From Nostoc sp. ATCC 53789 (GTDB lineage: Bacteria; Cyanobacteriota; Cyanobacteriia; Cyanobacteriales; Nostocaceae), in assembly GCF_009873495.1 (NCBI RefSeq), contig NZ_CP046703.1, forward strand, positions 7,276,102 to 7,340,101: a stretch of 64,000 nucleotides of DNA. The letters run 5' to 3'. Numbering within the stretch: the stretch's first letter is position 1; the number at the start of each line of letters is the position of its first letter. The translations under genes and the position numbers were made by a program. This document shows, piece after piece, positions 1-9,838 of the stretch. The notes under the pieces are model-generated. The model saw nothing but the letters and a program-made list of their open reading frames with translations. It did not search any database and was not told the origin of the DNA.

Positions 1-27
1 AGAGAGTAGTTCATCTAATGTTTTCAT
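1..27 (-). CDS. Start of a further NRPS-type gene (partial, runs off left edge)
   Basis: An ATG at 25-27 on the minus strand overlaps the TGA stop (24-26) of the NRPS upstream of it in an ATGA arrangement, and the frame stays open to the window edge, reading MKTLDELLS. This type of opening (hydrophobic heptad-like LDELLS) is common in N-terminal TubC-type docking segments of cyanobacterial NRPS proteins. The four-base overlap implies translational coupling with the C-A-PCP gene. Only nine codons are visible, so the NRPS assignment rests on context. Confidence 0.5.
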
Positions 28-3000
28 AGCTCACCTTCCTCATAATCATCGGCGGTTTCACTATCAGCAGCCTGAACACCTTGGGTTGCCCAACGCAGAG
101 TTTCCACTCGTTCAGCCAAATCTGCTACCGTTGGTAATTCAAATAAATTGGACATGAGGATTTCTACCTGCAAAGCTTGGCGCAGTCGAGAAACCACTTG
201 AATTCCTAGTAGAGAATATCCACCCAATTCAAAAAAGTTGTCGTAAATCCCAACCTGCCTGACATTTAAAACCTGTGTCCAGATATCTGCAATCTGCTGC
301 TCAATGGGAGTGCGAGGTGCTACATAATTTGCTTCCAGTTCTGGGCGGAAAGAATCAGGCTTTGGTAGTGCCCGACGATCAACTTTGCCGTTAGCATTTA
401 GCGGCAAGGCTTCCAGTGCCATAAAAATCTTGGGCACCATATACTCAGGAAGCTGCTGTTTTAAGAATCGACGTAATTCGGAGATTATTTGCGGGCTATC
501 TTGACCAGCTTCTGCGACAAAATAACCAACCAGCACTTTCTCACCAGGAGCATCTTCTCGAACAATTACTACCGCTTCTTTTACTGCCGGATATTGCAAA
601 AGTGCAATTTCAATTTCACCCAATTCTATACGGAAACCGCTCACTTTTACCTGATTGTCAATCCGACCCAGGTATTCAATCTTTCCATCTGGCAAATAGC
701 GAGCTAAGTCTCCACTTTTATATAAGCGTGATTGAGTATCTGAGCTAAAGGGATTGGCAATAAATCTTTCAGCCGTCAGATCCGGGCGATTGAAATATTC
801 TCGTGCTAAACCATCGCCACCAATATACAACTCACCTGTGATTCCAATTGGGACGGGTTGTAAATGGGAGTCTAATATATAAACTTGGGTATTAGCAATG
901 GGGCGACCAATAGGAATAGAAGCCCCTGGCTTTAGTGGTGCTGTAATCTCATAACAGCAGGTAAAAGTTGTACTTTCTGTCGGCCCGTAACCATTAATTA
1001 GTTTACAGTTTTCTACTGTGTTGATAAATTTATGGACATGGGTAACGGATAAAACATCACCACCTGCTAACAGTTGATGTAAGGGTTTTAAAGCATCAAT
1101 TTTTTCATCGACTATTAGATGGAATAAACCCGCCGTTAGCCATAAGGTTGTCACCTGATATTGCTGAATAAATTGCCCTAATTCGTCTAAAGATGGCGTA
1201 TGGGGAGGGAATATTATTAGTTTTCCACCATTCAGCAAACAACCCCAAATTTCAAAAGTTGAAGCATCAAAAGAGATAGGACTAATTTGTAGAAATACTT
1301 CTTTGTTAGTGAGGCTTACATAGTTAGTTTCTTTGACTAATCTAACTACACCTTGATGGATAACACTAACACCTTTGGGCTGACCTGTAGAACCAGATGT
1401 GTACATTACATAAGCCAAGTTCTCAGCCTTGACATTACTAATTAAATTCTCTGGCGTTGGTTGGTTGATAGTATCCCAGTCAGTATCTAAACAAATTACA
1501 CTTGCTGCGTGAGCAGGTAGTTTGTCAATTAGCTGTTTTTGGGTCAACAGTAATTTGATCTGGGTGTCTGAAAGCATGAAAGCCAAACGTTCTTGCGGAT
1601 ACCCAGGATCTAGGGGGATGTAAGCTCCACCTGCTTTCAGAATCCCTAAAAGACCTACTACCATTTCTAAGGAGCGATCGACGCAGATTCCCACAAGAAC
1701 ATCTGCACCTACTCCTAATGTTTGCAGGTATTGGGCTAATTGGTTGGCGCGAATATTTAACTCTCGATAAGTAAGTTGCTGTTCTTGAAATACCAACGCC
1801 ACAGCATCAGGGGTGCGTTCTACCTGCTCCTCAAATAACTGATGAATACATTTATGGTGGGGATAGTCTGTTTGTGTCTGGTTCCATGTTGTTAATAACT
1901 GTTGCTCAACTGCTGGTAAAATTGGCAATTTAGCAATACTTTGATTAGGGTTAGCAACTATTCCCAATAACAAAGTTTCAAACTCTGCCATCCGGTGGCG
2001 AATAGTGTCAGCGTCAAATAAATTAGTGTTGTACTGACATTCCAGGGTCATCTGACCACGTAATTCCGTAGCATTGATGAACAGTTCAAAATTCTCGAAG
2101 GAACGGGGGTTAGAGAAAAATTCTACTTCCAGCCCAGTGAAGGGAAGTTTATCACTATCTAAACCCTGATCGATATTAAATGTAATGGGAACTAAGGGAA
2201 TACGGCTAGAATCCCGTGCCAAAACTAATTTTTTGACCAGACTACCAAAGGTAAATTGTTGATGATCGTAAGCATCTAATACAGCCGATCGCCGCGATCG
2301 CAAATAGTCGCTGAAAGATTTTTCGCCATCAATCTGGCTACGCAATGGTAATAAGTTTACACAGTGGCCTACGAGATTATATTGCCCCAAAGCAGCTTGT
2401 CCGGCGGCTGGAATACCAACAACCAAGTCGTTTTGTCCTGTCAGACGGTGTAGCCAAACCTCAAATCCTCCCAGGAGAGTAGTCATAAAGCTACAACCGA
2501 GTTTTGTCCCTAGTTGTTTGAGGTTGGCAACTAGTTCGGGGCTTAAATGCCAATCTTCACGGGCAGCATTAAAGGTTCTGAGTGGTGGACGGGGGCGATC
2601 GCTGGGGAAATCTACAACAGGTACAGTGTCAGCAAATTGTTGTAACCAATATTTTTCTGTAGCGATCGCTTCTGGACTATCCGCCTCTTCTTCCTGCAAA
2701 ATCGCATATTCACTTAAATTGTCTGGTTCTTCTAATTCAGGAACAATACCCTGTTGCAAGCCAGAATAAAGTTTACCCAAATCTGGCATCAGCACTGCCC
2801 AAGACCAACCATCACAAATAATATGATGTGCTGTCAAAGTAGCTAGATGCTCCTGCGCCTGCAATTTGACAATTTTTGCCCGAAATAGCGGCCCATGTTC
2901 CAAATCAAAAGGTTGCTCTACCTCTTGTCGCAAGATACTAGCTAATTTTTCCTGTTGTTCTTGTGGTTCCAGGTTAGAAACATCAATAATAGGGATTTCA

Positions 3001-3305
3001 ATTTGCCGAGAAGCAACAATGCAGAGTGTATTGCCATCGGTGCTAAAAGTTGTCCGTAGTGCTTCATGACGTTGTACTAACTTTTCCACCGCAGACTGGA
3101 AAACTTTGACATCAAGTTCGCCTTTTAGTCGCAGAGATTGGGACTCGTTATAAGCACAATTGGCAGCATCCCCCATTTGTACAGAAGCCCAGATTTCTTT
3201 TTGTGATTCTGTGGCAGGGGCGGTTAGAAGTAATTCTCCATCTGCAAATGGATCAAAATCAACCGCAGTTAAACTGGATTGGTAATCTACAGGTAATAAG
3301 CTCAT
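24..3305 (-). CDS. NRPS module, condensation-adenylation-PCP
   Basis: A 1093-residue one-module nonribosomal peptide synthetase. The C domain spans about 25-460, with the catalytic HHIICDGWS motif near residue 160. The A domain spans about 485-990, with YTSGSTGQPKG for ATP binding and the core FDASTFEIWG and GYGPTES motifs. The PCP is near 1010-1080, with the phosphopantetheine Ser in ELGGYSLLG. Reading the ten Stachelhaus pocket positions by eye against GrsA gives D-A-F-W-L-G-G-T-F-K, close to a remembered valine code, so a branched aliphatic substrate is inferred. The acidic tail ending DDYEEGEL is typical of NRPS subunits that hand on to a separate downstream protein, and the next gene overlaps it by 4 nt. 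The C domain would accept the chain made by the PKS-aminotransferase gene upstream. Confidence 0.93.
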   Translation of the reverse strand: MSLLPVDYQSSLTAVDFDPFADGELLLTAPATESQKEIWASVQMGDAANCAYNESQSLRLKGELDVKVFQSAVEKLVQRHEALRTTFSTDGNTLCIVASRQIEIPIIDVSNLEPQEQQEKLASILRQEVEQPFDLEHGPLFRAKIVKLQAQEHLATLTAHHIICDGWSWAVLMPDLGKLYSGLQQGIVPELEEPDNLSEYAILQEEEADSPEAIATEKYWLQQFADTVPVVDFPSDRPRPPLRTFNAAREDWHLSPELVANLKQLGTKLGCSFMTTLLGGFEVWLHRLTGQNDLVVGIPAAGQAALGQYNLVGHCVNLLPLRSQIDGEKSFSDYLRSRRSAVLDAYDHQQFTFGSLVKKLVLARDSSRIPLVPITFNIDQGLDSDKLPFTGLEVEFFSNPRSFENFELFINATELRGQMTLECQYNTNLFDADTIRHRMAEFETLLLGIVANPNQSIAKLPILPAVEQQLLTTWNQTQTDYPHHKCIHQLFEEQVERTPDAVALVFQEQQLTYRELNIRANQLAQYLQTLGVGADVLVGICVDRSLEMVVGLLGILKAGGAYIPLDPGYPQERLAFMLSDTQIKLLLTQKQLIDKLPAHAASVICLDTDWDTINQPTPENLISNVKAENLAYVMYTSGSTGQPKGVSVIHQGVVRLVKETNYVSLTNKEVFLQISPISFDASTFEIWGCLLNGGKLIIFPPHTPSLDELGQFIQQYQVTTLWLTAGLFHLIVDEKIDALKPLHQLLAGGDVLSVTHVHKFINTVENCKLINGYGPTESTTFTCCYEITAPLKPGASIPIGRPIANTQVYILDSHLQPVPIGITGELYIGGDGLAREYFNRPDLTAERFIANPFSSDTQSRLYKSGDLARYLPDGKIEYLGRIDNQVKVSGFRIELGEIEIALLQYPAVKEAVVIVREDAPGEKVLVGYFVAEAGQDSPQIISELRRFLKQQLPEYMVPKIFMALEALPLNANGKVDRRALPKPDSFRPELEANYVAPRTPIEQQIADIWTQVLNVRQVGIYDNFFELGGYSLLGIQVVSRLRQALQVEILMSNLFELPTVADLAERVETLRWATQGVQAADSETADDYEEGEL

Positions 3306-3378
3306 AAAATTCTATTATTTTCTCAGTTTATTCAAAGTAAAATTTAATTTTTTCTTGTCAAAGTATTGGCATTTAAAT

Positions 3379-4530
3379 TCATTGTTTAGCCAAGATTGTA
3401 GACTTTAAATAATTACGCATTGGAACCTCTACAAATCTATATGTCAATGATGCAGCCAATATGATAATCATAAGAAATACTCCTAAAGATGTCAAGGCTT
3501 CATATTCTGTGAATCCTTTGCCAAAAGCATGGTGGAATTTATAAATCCATAATGTTTTTAACAATTCTTGAACAAACCAATGAACCATGTAAATCGAGTA
3601 AGATATAGTCCCGAAATACAGCATCAACCTTGAATTTAAAAATTTTGATATTACACTATTATTGTTGATAGATACAGCTAAAATTAGGAGAGAAAAAGCT
3701 GGTAAAACTAGCCAATCATGAAGACTACGCCAATAAGTCCAGTAGTAATTCATAATCAGAATTATCCAAGTTATAGCTATAATTGCTAGTAAGTTAAGAT
3801 TCAAATAATTTCTATAATTACCTCTGTGATAAATTTTATAAGTTATAATGCCGAGTATGCACTCTAGCCCGCACCTAGCTATGGAAGGTATGCCAATAAT
3901 ACTATCTAAATTTCCACGGGTAAAAGCAATTAGTAGTAATATACTGAAGAGAGCAGAGACATAAATTCTTAAATCATTTTTCTCATTATTTCGTAATAAT
4001 AAAAATAAGAGAAATGGAAATATACAATAAATAACAAACTCTACACTAATTGACCAAGCTGGCTCATTCCAATAAGTATCGCACCAAAATAAAGGTGGGC
4101 AATTTAAGTCGAATGCTTGAAGAAGGAAAATATTAGCAAAAAGGGCAGTTAAATTAAATTTGCCAGTAAAAGCAGAATTATTTAGTAAAAATAGTTTTAA
4201 AATTTCTAATCCGATAAATAGAGATAAAATAAATATATGTAGAGGATAAATTCTGGCAAAACGCGACGATAAATATGAACGATATTTAGATGAATTAACT
4301 TTTAATGAAAAATCTTCAATATAAACGTGGGTCATGATAAAACCACTCAGAATGAAGAAAAAATCAACCCACAAATATCCATTACGAAAAAAATTGCTAT
4401 ATGCTGATAAAGTTGAACCAGTTTTAGATAAAGTGTAATATGAGAAATGATGTACAACAACAACCAAAGCTGCAATACCGCGCAGAGCGGTGAGCGAATT
4501 GATTTGGTTATACATTGATATTTTTGGCAT
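3379..4530 (-). CDS. Membrane O-acyltransferase (acyltransferase 3 / OafA family)
   Basis: A 383-residue integral membrane protein of the acyltransferase 3 family, which moves acyl groups from a donor to sugar, peptide or lipid hydroxyls across the membrane. The N-terminal LTALRGIAALVVVVHHF contains the family's Arg-Gly and conserved His. RFARIYPLHI near residue 91 matches the second conserved Arg motif. Around ten hydrophobic segments follow, ending in RFVEVPMRNYL, the usual C-terminal signature. It sits between two NRPS/PKS genes on the same strand, 73 nt before the C-A-PCP gene, so it probably decorates the peptide product; that is inferred from position. A truncated second copy lies at 11866-12190. 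Its base composition is more AT-rich than the flanking megasynthase genes. Confidence 0.85.
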   Translation of the reverse strand: MPKISMYNQINSLTALRGIAALVVVVHHFSYYTLSKTGSTLSAYSNFFRNGYLWVDFFFILSGFIMTHVYIEDFSLKVNSSKYRSYLSSRFARIYPLHIFILSLFIGLEILKLFLLNNSAFTGKFNLTALFANIFLLQAFDLNCPPLFWCDTYWNEPAWSISVEFVIYCIFPFLLFLLLRNNEKNDLRIYVSALFSILLLIAFTRGNLDSIIGIPSIARCGLECILGIITYKIYHRGNYRNYLNLNLLAIIAITWIILIMNYYWTYWRSLHDWLVLPAFSLLILAVSINNNSVISKFLNSRLMLYFGTISYSIYMVHWFVQELLKTLWIYKFHHAFGKGFTEYEALTSLGVFLMIIILAASLTYRFVEVPMRNYLKSTILAKQ

Positions 4531-4897
4531 TGAATTATCTCAAGAATATAAACAGTTAGATATTTTTAGGATAATCTTGATGGTTTTATGAGATTTTTGA
4601 AATACAAGTTGTTCACCCAATTATGGTTTTGGTGAGCATTGCCCACACTATTTATAAAAATCATTTTGCTATATCAAATCTGTCAAAAGTTTAGCTTCTA
4701 ATTTCTACTATGATCTTATTAAGACTTACTTGAACTAGGTTTAAGTACATTATCAGTTAATATAAAAAGCCCTAATCGATGAGTATTTAATATTTGCAAA
4801 CACAGTGAATTTTTGGTGTTGCTGAATTGGAGTAAGAATTGACATTTTTTGATATGACTTCATACTTGCAATCAGCAACGCCAATTTTTTAAAGCAC
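4531..4897. other. Intergenic gap between acyltransferase and PKS genes
   Basis: A 367-nt AT-rich gap within the otherwise tightly spaced biosynthetic operon. Apart from the inverted-repeat element at 4813-4884 I see no gene. The remaining part could hold a promoter for the acyltransferase and C-A-PCP genes, but no clear -10/-35 pair stands out. Confidence 0.5.
4813..4884. repeat. MITE-like inverted repeat after PKS stop
   Basis: TTGGTGTTGCTGA at 4813-4825 is mirrored by TCAGCAACGCCAA at 4872-4884 (12 of 13 pairing), and the similarity continues inwards imperfectly for about 30 bases. The element ends 13 nt beyond the PKS stop codon. It has the form of a short non-autonomous inverted-repeat element and could also act as a hairpin terminator or attenuator within the operon. 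Confidence 0.55.
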
Positions 4898-7800
4898 TTA
4901 GGAAACACTTGCAACTTGTAAATACTTCCCAGGCCGCTCGCTATCGGGGATATACCAAGCGGGGTTGCCTTGGGGATCTCGTCCTAATTTGGCATTAGGT
5001 TGCGGAGGACGATTACGTAGGCTGTTATTGGTAACTTCGCTGTTTGTTACTTCTATGGGCGGTGCAGACAAAAAGCCAGCAGACTGCATTTCGGCAATAC
5101 TTTCTTTAAAGGCTGCCATTACAAAAGCTAGATCGGCTTCGGAATGAGCTGTTGTCAAGAAGCAAGGACGATGATCCCAAGTATGCACTCCCTTATCCCG
5201 CAGTAAATAAAATAGTAAGTCTCCGTAAGGAAACTCTGGTGCAGATTTCACCATAAACAGGGAGCCGAAGTTATAAGCTGTATACGGAGCCTGAACTTTC
5301 TGGAAATAGCCCATAAGTTCCGCTACAAATTTATCGGTTCTGGCATTGAGATTTTGCTGCAAGCTGGGGCCACTCTGTTTTAAATGTTGAAGTACTGCTT
5401 TGGCGGCTGCTAGTGCTAAAGGATGGCGGACAAAAGTTCCGGCAAAGTAAGTCACGCCAACTTCTGGAACTGAGTCATCCCCAAACTGCCAAAATCCACC
5501 ATCTAAAGCATCCATATATTGCGATTTGCCAGCAATGACTCCAATCGGTAGTCCACCGCCCACAATCTTGCCGTAGGTTGCTATATCAGCTTTGATACCA
5601 AAATGTGCCTGAGCGCCACCTGGATGAATTCTAAATCCGGTAACGATTTCGTCAAAAATTAGAGCAATACCAGCTTCTTCAGTGAAATCACGTAATTGCT
5701 GAAGGAATTCCTTGGGCTGGTATTCAGGGCGACGGCTTTGCACAGATTCAACCATCACTGCTGCTAACTCATCAGCCCGGCTTCTAAGGATTTCTAGAGA
5801 CTCAGGTGAGTCGTAGTCCACCACCAAAATGTTCTCTACCATTTCGGGTGGGATACCAGGAGCAGCAGGAATTGACCGGAGTTTTTTTGTCCCCCGAACA
5901 ATTACTTCATCCAAAATACCGTGATAAGCTCCAGAAAAGATGGCGATTAAGTTACGCCCTGTGATGGTGCGTGCCATCCGCATCGCTCCCAAAACCGCTT
6001 CCGAACCTGTGTTGCAGAAGGCTGCTCGGTCAAAGTTGGTCAACTCACACATCAGCTTTGCCACTTCTCCAACTAAGGGAGTCTGCGGCCCAATTTCCAT
6101 GCCTAGTTTCAGTTGTACTTCAATTGCTTCGGTAATGAAAGGTGGCGACCAACCAAACAAATTCAAACCAAAACCATTGCTTAAATCGACATATTCATTG
6201 CCATCAAGATCCCAAAGTTTAGAACCCGATGAACGAGACGCTACGATGGGATAAACCATCTCTTTCATCGTCGGGTTAAAGCCAGAAACAGTTCTTGGAT
6301 CTGCCAAATAAGGGCGATGGGATTGAGTATATTCTTTGGATTTTTTAGTCCGTTGTGTGTATCTTTGAATAATTTTGTCTAGATAAGTTCGTTGTTGCGT
6401 TGTCAGAGTTTTAGTCTGGGTTTTTTCAATTCGAGCAGCCGCACCAAATGCCTTTTTAGGGCCATTTGATTCCGTGTCTACCGATGCAGGTGATTCTTTG
6501 CTCGTTTGAGTCGCTGGGATAGATACGGCGTTTTGTGGTTTGACACCATTATTTTGAGGTGTCGCTGCAGGTACAACTGGGATTGTTACAGGTTGACTGT
6601 TGTTACCCAATAGTGCCAATTGCTGACTCATGATTTGTAGCTGCTGATTAATCACATTTTCGAAGAAACTGGATGCAGCAGGTTGGGCAGAAATCTGAGG
6701 TGCAGATCCATTTGTATGAACTTCATGCACTAGCAAAGTGGGTGATGTGGTTGCAGGTGCTGGTAATGGTACTTCTGGAATGGGTTCTGCAACAGTTTCT
6801 GTTAATCCTAATGCAGATAAAGTTTCGGGAGACAAGGCTGGATTGATAAAGTCAGCCAGTGTTCCTAAATTGGGGTAAATTTCTAGTAACTGCCTAAGTG
6901 TTACCTTTACTTGAAATTTTTTCTTTAACGCTAGCCCTACTTGAGTCAGTGATAAAGAATCTAATCCCATTTCTAAAAATGTTGTCGAATCGTCAACACT
7001 AGCGATTTCCAATCCTGATGTTTCTTCAATAATTTCTTTTAGCAGAGGAATAAGCTTTTGCTGAGGAGATTTTATCATATCTTGGGTATTTTCTAACTGG
7101 GGATTTGAAGGTTTGGGAGTTGCTGCGCGATTGGGATGAGGTAAAGGATCAATCCAGAAGCGTTGGCGTTCAAAGGGATAGGTAGGCAGAGAAATTCGTT
7201 GTCGCGTTTCCCTTTGATAGAAGTTGCTCCAGTCAATAGATACTCCTGCTAGCCACAGTTGTCCTACTGCCTTGAGTAATGCTGTCCATTCGGCTTCGTT
7301 CTCAGCGTTATCGCCCAGAGAAGCGTAGGCTTTGCCCGCCGTAGGCATCGCTATCTGTTGTTTAATATCTTTTGCTTGTTGGCGGGCTAAGGTCGTAGTT
7401 GTGATTCGCGGCCCAACTTCTAACAGTACGCGTTCTGGTTGCTGCCATAAGGTTTGTATACCCTCCGCAAATCGCACAGTCTGACGTAGATGTGTAGCCC
7501 AATACATCGGATCAGTTGCTTGCTGGGCTGTAATCCAGTCGGCGGTAACTGTGGAAACAAAGGGAATTTGAGGAGGTGATAATTTAACTTTCCTAACTAC
7601 CTCAGCAAAGGGGGCTATGATGTCATCCATCATTGGGGAATGGAAAGCGTGGGAAGTGTGTAAACGGCGACAGACGACTTCTTCGCTTTCTAGTTGTTTT
7701 TGTAGAGCCGCGATCGCTTCTGTTGGCCCAGAAACTACACACAGGGAAGGGCCGTTAATTGCGGCGATCGCTAATTCTGGACTCAATCGCGGCTCTACCT

Positions 7801-9835
7801 CTTTAGCTGGTAAGCGCACTGAGAGCATGGCCCCTTGTGGTAAGTCCCACATGAAGCGACCGCGATTTGCAACCAACATCAGCGCATCTTCTAAGGTGAA
7901 TACACCCGCAATACAGGCGGCGACAAATTCGCCAATGCTGTGACCAATCATCGCTTGGGGCTTGACTCCCCAACTTTGCCACAGTTGCGCTAAAGCGTAT
8001 TCAATGACGAATAATGCTGGTTGAGTAAAGCAGGTTTGCTTTAGGGCGATAGCCGCAGTTTCGCGATCGCTTGGCGCGGGATATATAATTTTTCGTAAAT
8101 CACCGCCCAGTAATGGTTTAAGGATTTCTGCACATTCATCTACTACCTCCTGAAACACAGGTTCACGGTTGTAGAGATTCAGTCCCATATCCACATATTG
8201 CGACCCTTGTCCGGGGAACATGAAGGCAACGGCTGGATTACGGATTTCTGTATGGCGGGTATTTACTTGATTGGGATCTAAAGATTGTAACGCTGCGATC
8301 GCATCTGTGATGTCGTGACAAACTACACTACGTCGATAATTTAAGGCTTTGCGCCCTCGCTGTAGGGTATAAGCTACATCGGCTAAGTTAATTTCAGCAT
8401 TGTACTGGAGATATTGCTGCAAATTTACTGTTGCAGCTTCTAAGGCTGTGCTAGTTTTTGCTGAGAGCAACAATAGCTGCTGTGGACGAGAAGATCCAGA
8501 ATTTTGAATGTGTGGCGCTTCTTCCAGCACAATATGAGCATTAGTCCCGCCAACACCAAAAGAACTTACACCGGCTCGTCGCGGAGTTTCACCTTCTGGC
8601 CATTCAGCTAGTTTGGTATTTACATAGAAGGGGCTATTGGCAAAGTCAATCTTGGGATTGGGAGCCTCAAAATTTAAGCTAGGTGGAATCTTTTTATAAT
8701 GCAGGGCAAGAACGGTTTTAATTAATCCTGCTACCCCAGCAGCTGCAACTAAATGTCCGACATTGCTTTTCAGAGAGCCGATCGCACAAAATTGTTTAGC
8801 ATCTGTATGCACACGAAATGCTTGCGTCAGCGCTTCAATTTCAATGGGGTCGCCTAAAGGTGTAGCTGTACCGTGAGCTTCAATATAAGAGATGGTTTCT
8901 GGGTGGAAGTTGGCATAAGCTTGGGCCATTGCAACGGCTTCTGCTTGTCCGTCTACGCTAGGAGCCGTAAAGCTTACTTTATCAGCACCATCATTATTAA
9001 TACCTGAACCACGAATTACGGCATAGATGCGATCGCCTTCATTGAGTGCATCTTCTAAACGCTTGAGGACAACTATTCCTGCGCCATTGTTGAACATTGT
9101 GCCCTGAGCGCTGGCATCAAAGGGACGACAATGACCATCTCCAGAGAGCATACTGCCTTCTTGAGCCATATAACCGCTATTTTGAGGTGTAGTCATAGAT
9201 ACACCACCAGCTAAAGCCATATCGCACTGATAGCTGCTTAAGGCTTGACAAGCTTGAATAATTGCTACTAAAGAAGTAGAGCAAGCTGTATTAACACTGA
9301 CAGCCGGGCCTTTAAGGTTGAGTTTGTAAGCAGCACGGGTGGTTAAAAAGTCTTTTTCATTTGCTAACATGGTCTGGAACTCGCCGATGCGATCGACAAT
9401 TTCCATACGTCCAGAAATATGGTTGGCAAAATAAGTATTTTGACCACAACCAGCGTATAAACCAATCAAGCCATCGAAAGATTCTGATTCATAACCAGCA
9501 TTTTCTAGAGCTTCATAAACCAACTCTAGAAAAACTCTAGCTTGTGGGTCCATAACCACAGCTTCCAGTGGATTAATGCCAAAGAAGGCTGCATCAAAAG
9601 TTTCTCCCCCAGGAATGATTCCTCTAGCTTTTACATAACTGGGATCTTTGCAAAGGTTCGGGTCAATGCTGGGATCTAATTCCTCATCTTGAAAAAAAGT
9701 CGTTGACTCTAATCCCTCACACAGATTGCGCCAAAACTCATCGACATTGCCAGCGCCAGGAAATCTTCCTACCATGCCGATAATGGCAACACCATCAATA
9801 GGATCTTGATTATCTGAGGTTTGCATATTTACCAT
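4898..9835 (-). CDS. Type I PKS with fused aminotransferase (KS-AT-ACP-AMT)
   Basis: A 1645-residue polyketide synthase module. The KS covers about 14-440, with active Cys in TACSTSL (near 183) and the two His motifs EAHGTATPLGDP and SNVGHL. The AT covers about 538-860, with GHSIGEF (near 629) and HAFHS (near 730), which predicts malonyl-CoA. The ACP is near 925-1000, with Ser in GLDSLS. A Pro/Thr-rich linker leads to a class III PLP aminotransferase of the glutamate-semialdehyde type (about 1170-1620), with the Schiff-base Lys in YGKIVGGGLPIG. There is no KR, DH or ER. The expected chemistry is one malonyl extension followed by transamination of the beta-keto group to a beta-amine, as in other KS-AT-ACP-AMT modules (mycosubtilin and McyE types). 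The start lies 3 nt after the stop of the A-PCP gene. An iterated genomic repeat seems to lie inside the post-AT linker at 7318-7351. Confidence 0.95.
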   Translation of the reverse strand: MVNMQTSDNQDPIDGVAIIGMVGRFPGAGNVDEFWRNLCEGLESTTFFQDEELDPSIDPNLCKDPSYVKARGIIPGGETFDAAFFGINPLEAVVMDPQARVFLELVYEALENAGYESESFDGLIGLYAGCGQNTYFANHISGRMEIVDRIGEFQTMLANEKDFLTTRAAYKLNLKGPAVSVNTACSTSLVAIIQACQALSSYQCDMALAGGVSMTTPQNSGYMAQEGSMLSGDGHCRPFDASAQGTMFNNGAGIVVLKRLEDALNEGDRIYAVIRGSGINNDGADKVSFTAPSVDGQAEAVAMAQAYANFHPETISYIEAHGTATPLGDPIEIEALTQAFRVHTDAKQFCAIGSLKSNVGHLVAAAGVAGLIKTVLALHYKKIPPSLNFEAPNPKIDFANSPFYVNTKLAEWPEGETPRRAGVSSFGVGGTNAHIVLEEAPHIQNSGSSRPQQLLLLSAKTSTALEAATVNLQQYLQYNAEINLADVAYTLQRGRKALNYRRSVVCHDITDAIAALQSLDPNQVNTRHTEIRNPAVAFMFPGQGSQYVDMGLNLYNREPVFQEVVDECAEILKPLLGGDLRKIIYPAPSDRETAAIALKQTCFTQPALFVIEYALAQLWQSWGVKPQAMIGHSIGEFVAACIAGVFTLEDALMLVANRGRFMWDLPQGAMLSVRLPAKEVEPRLSPELAIAAINGPSLCVVSGPTEAIAALQKQLESEEVVCRRLHTSHAFHSPMMDDIIAPFAEVVRKVKLSPPQIPFVSTVTADWITAQQATDPMYWATHLRQTVRFAEGIQTLWQQPERVLLEVGPRITTTTLARQQAKDIKQQIAMPTAGKAYASLGDNAENEAEWTALLKAVGQLWLAGVSIDWSNFYQRETRQRISLPTYPFERQRFWIDPLPHPNRAATPKPSNPQLENTQDMIKSPQQKLIPLLKEIIEETSGLEIASVDDSTTFLEMGLDSLSLTQVGLALKKKFQVKVTLRQLLEIYPNLGTLADFINPALSPETLSALGLTETVAEPIPEVPLPAPATTSPTLLVHEVHTNGSAPQISAQPAASSFFENVINQQLQIMSQQLALLGNNSQPVTIPVVPAATPQNNGVKPQNAVSIPATQTSKESPASVDTESNGPKKAFGAAARIEKTQTKTLTTQQRTYLDKIIQRYTQRTKKSKEYTQSHRPYLADPRTVSGFNPTMKEMVYPIVASRSSGSKLWDLDGNEYVDLSNGFGLNLFGWSPPFITEAIEVQLKLGMEIGPQTPLVGEVAKLMCELTNFDRAAFCNTGSEAVLGAMRMARTITGRNLIAIFSGAYHGILDEVIVRGTKKLRSIPAAPGIPPEMVENILVVDYDSPESLEILRSRADELAAVMVESVQSRRPEYQPKEFLQQLRDFTEEAGIALIFDEIVTGFRIHPGGAQAHFGIKADIATYGKIVGGGLPIGVIAGKSQYMDALDGGFWQFGDDSVPEVGVTYFAGTFVRHPLALAAAKAVLQHLKQSGPSLQQNLNARTDKFVAELMGYFQKVQAPYTAYNFGSLFMVKSAPEFPYGDLLFYLLRDKGVHTWDHRPCFLTTAHSEADLAFVMAAFKESIAEMQSAGFLSAPPIEVTNSEVTNNSLRNRPPQPNAKLGRDPQGNPAWYIPDSERPGKYLQVASVS
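7318..7351. repeat. Iterated palindromic repeat inside the PKS reading frame
   Basis: The stretch containing GCGTAGGC...GCCGTAGGCATCGC looks like the dispersed GCGATGCCTACGGCGGG-type repeat I recall from Nostoc genomes; a related core, GGCTACGCCTACGC, occurs at about 40543-40556. Here it encodes roughly AMPTAGKAYASL between the AT core and the conserved linker GQLWLAGVSIDW, without breaking the frame. Confidence 0.5.
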
Positions 9836-9838
9836 TGC

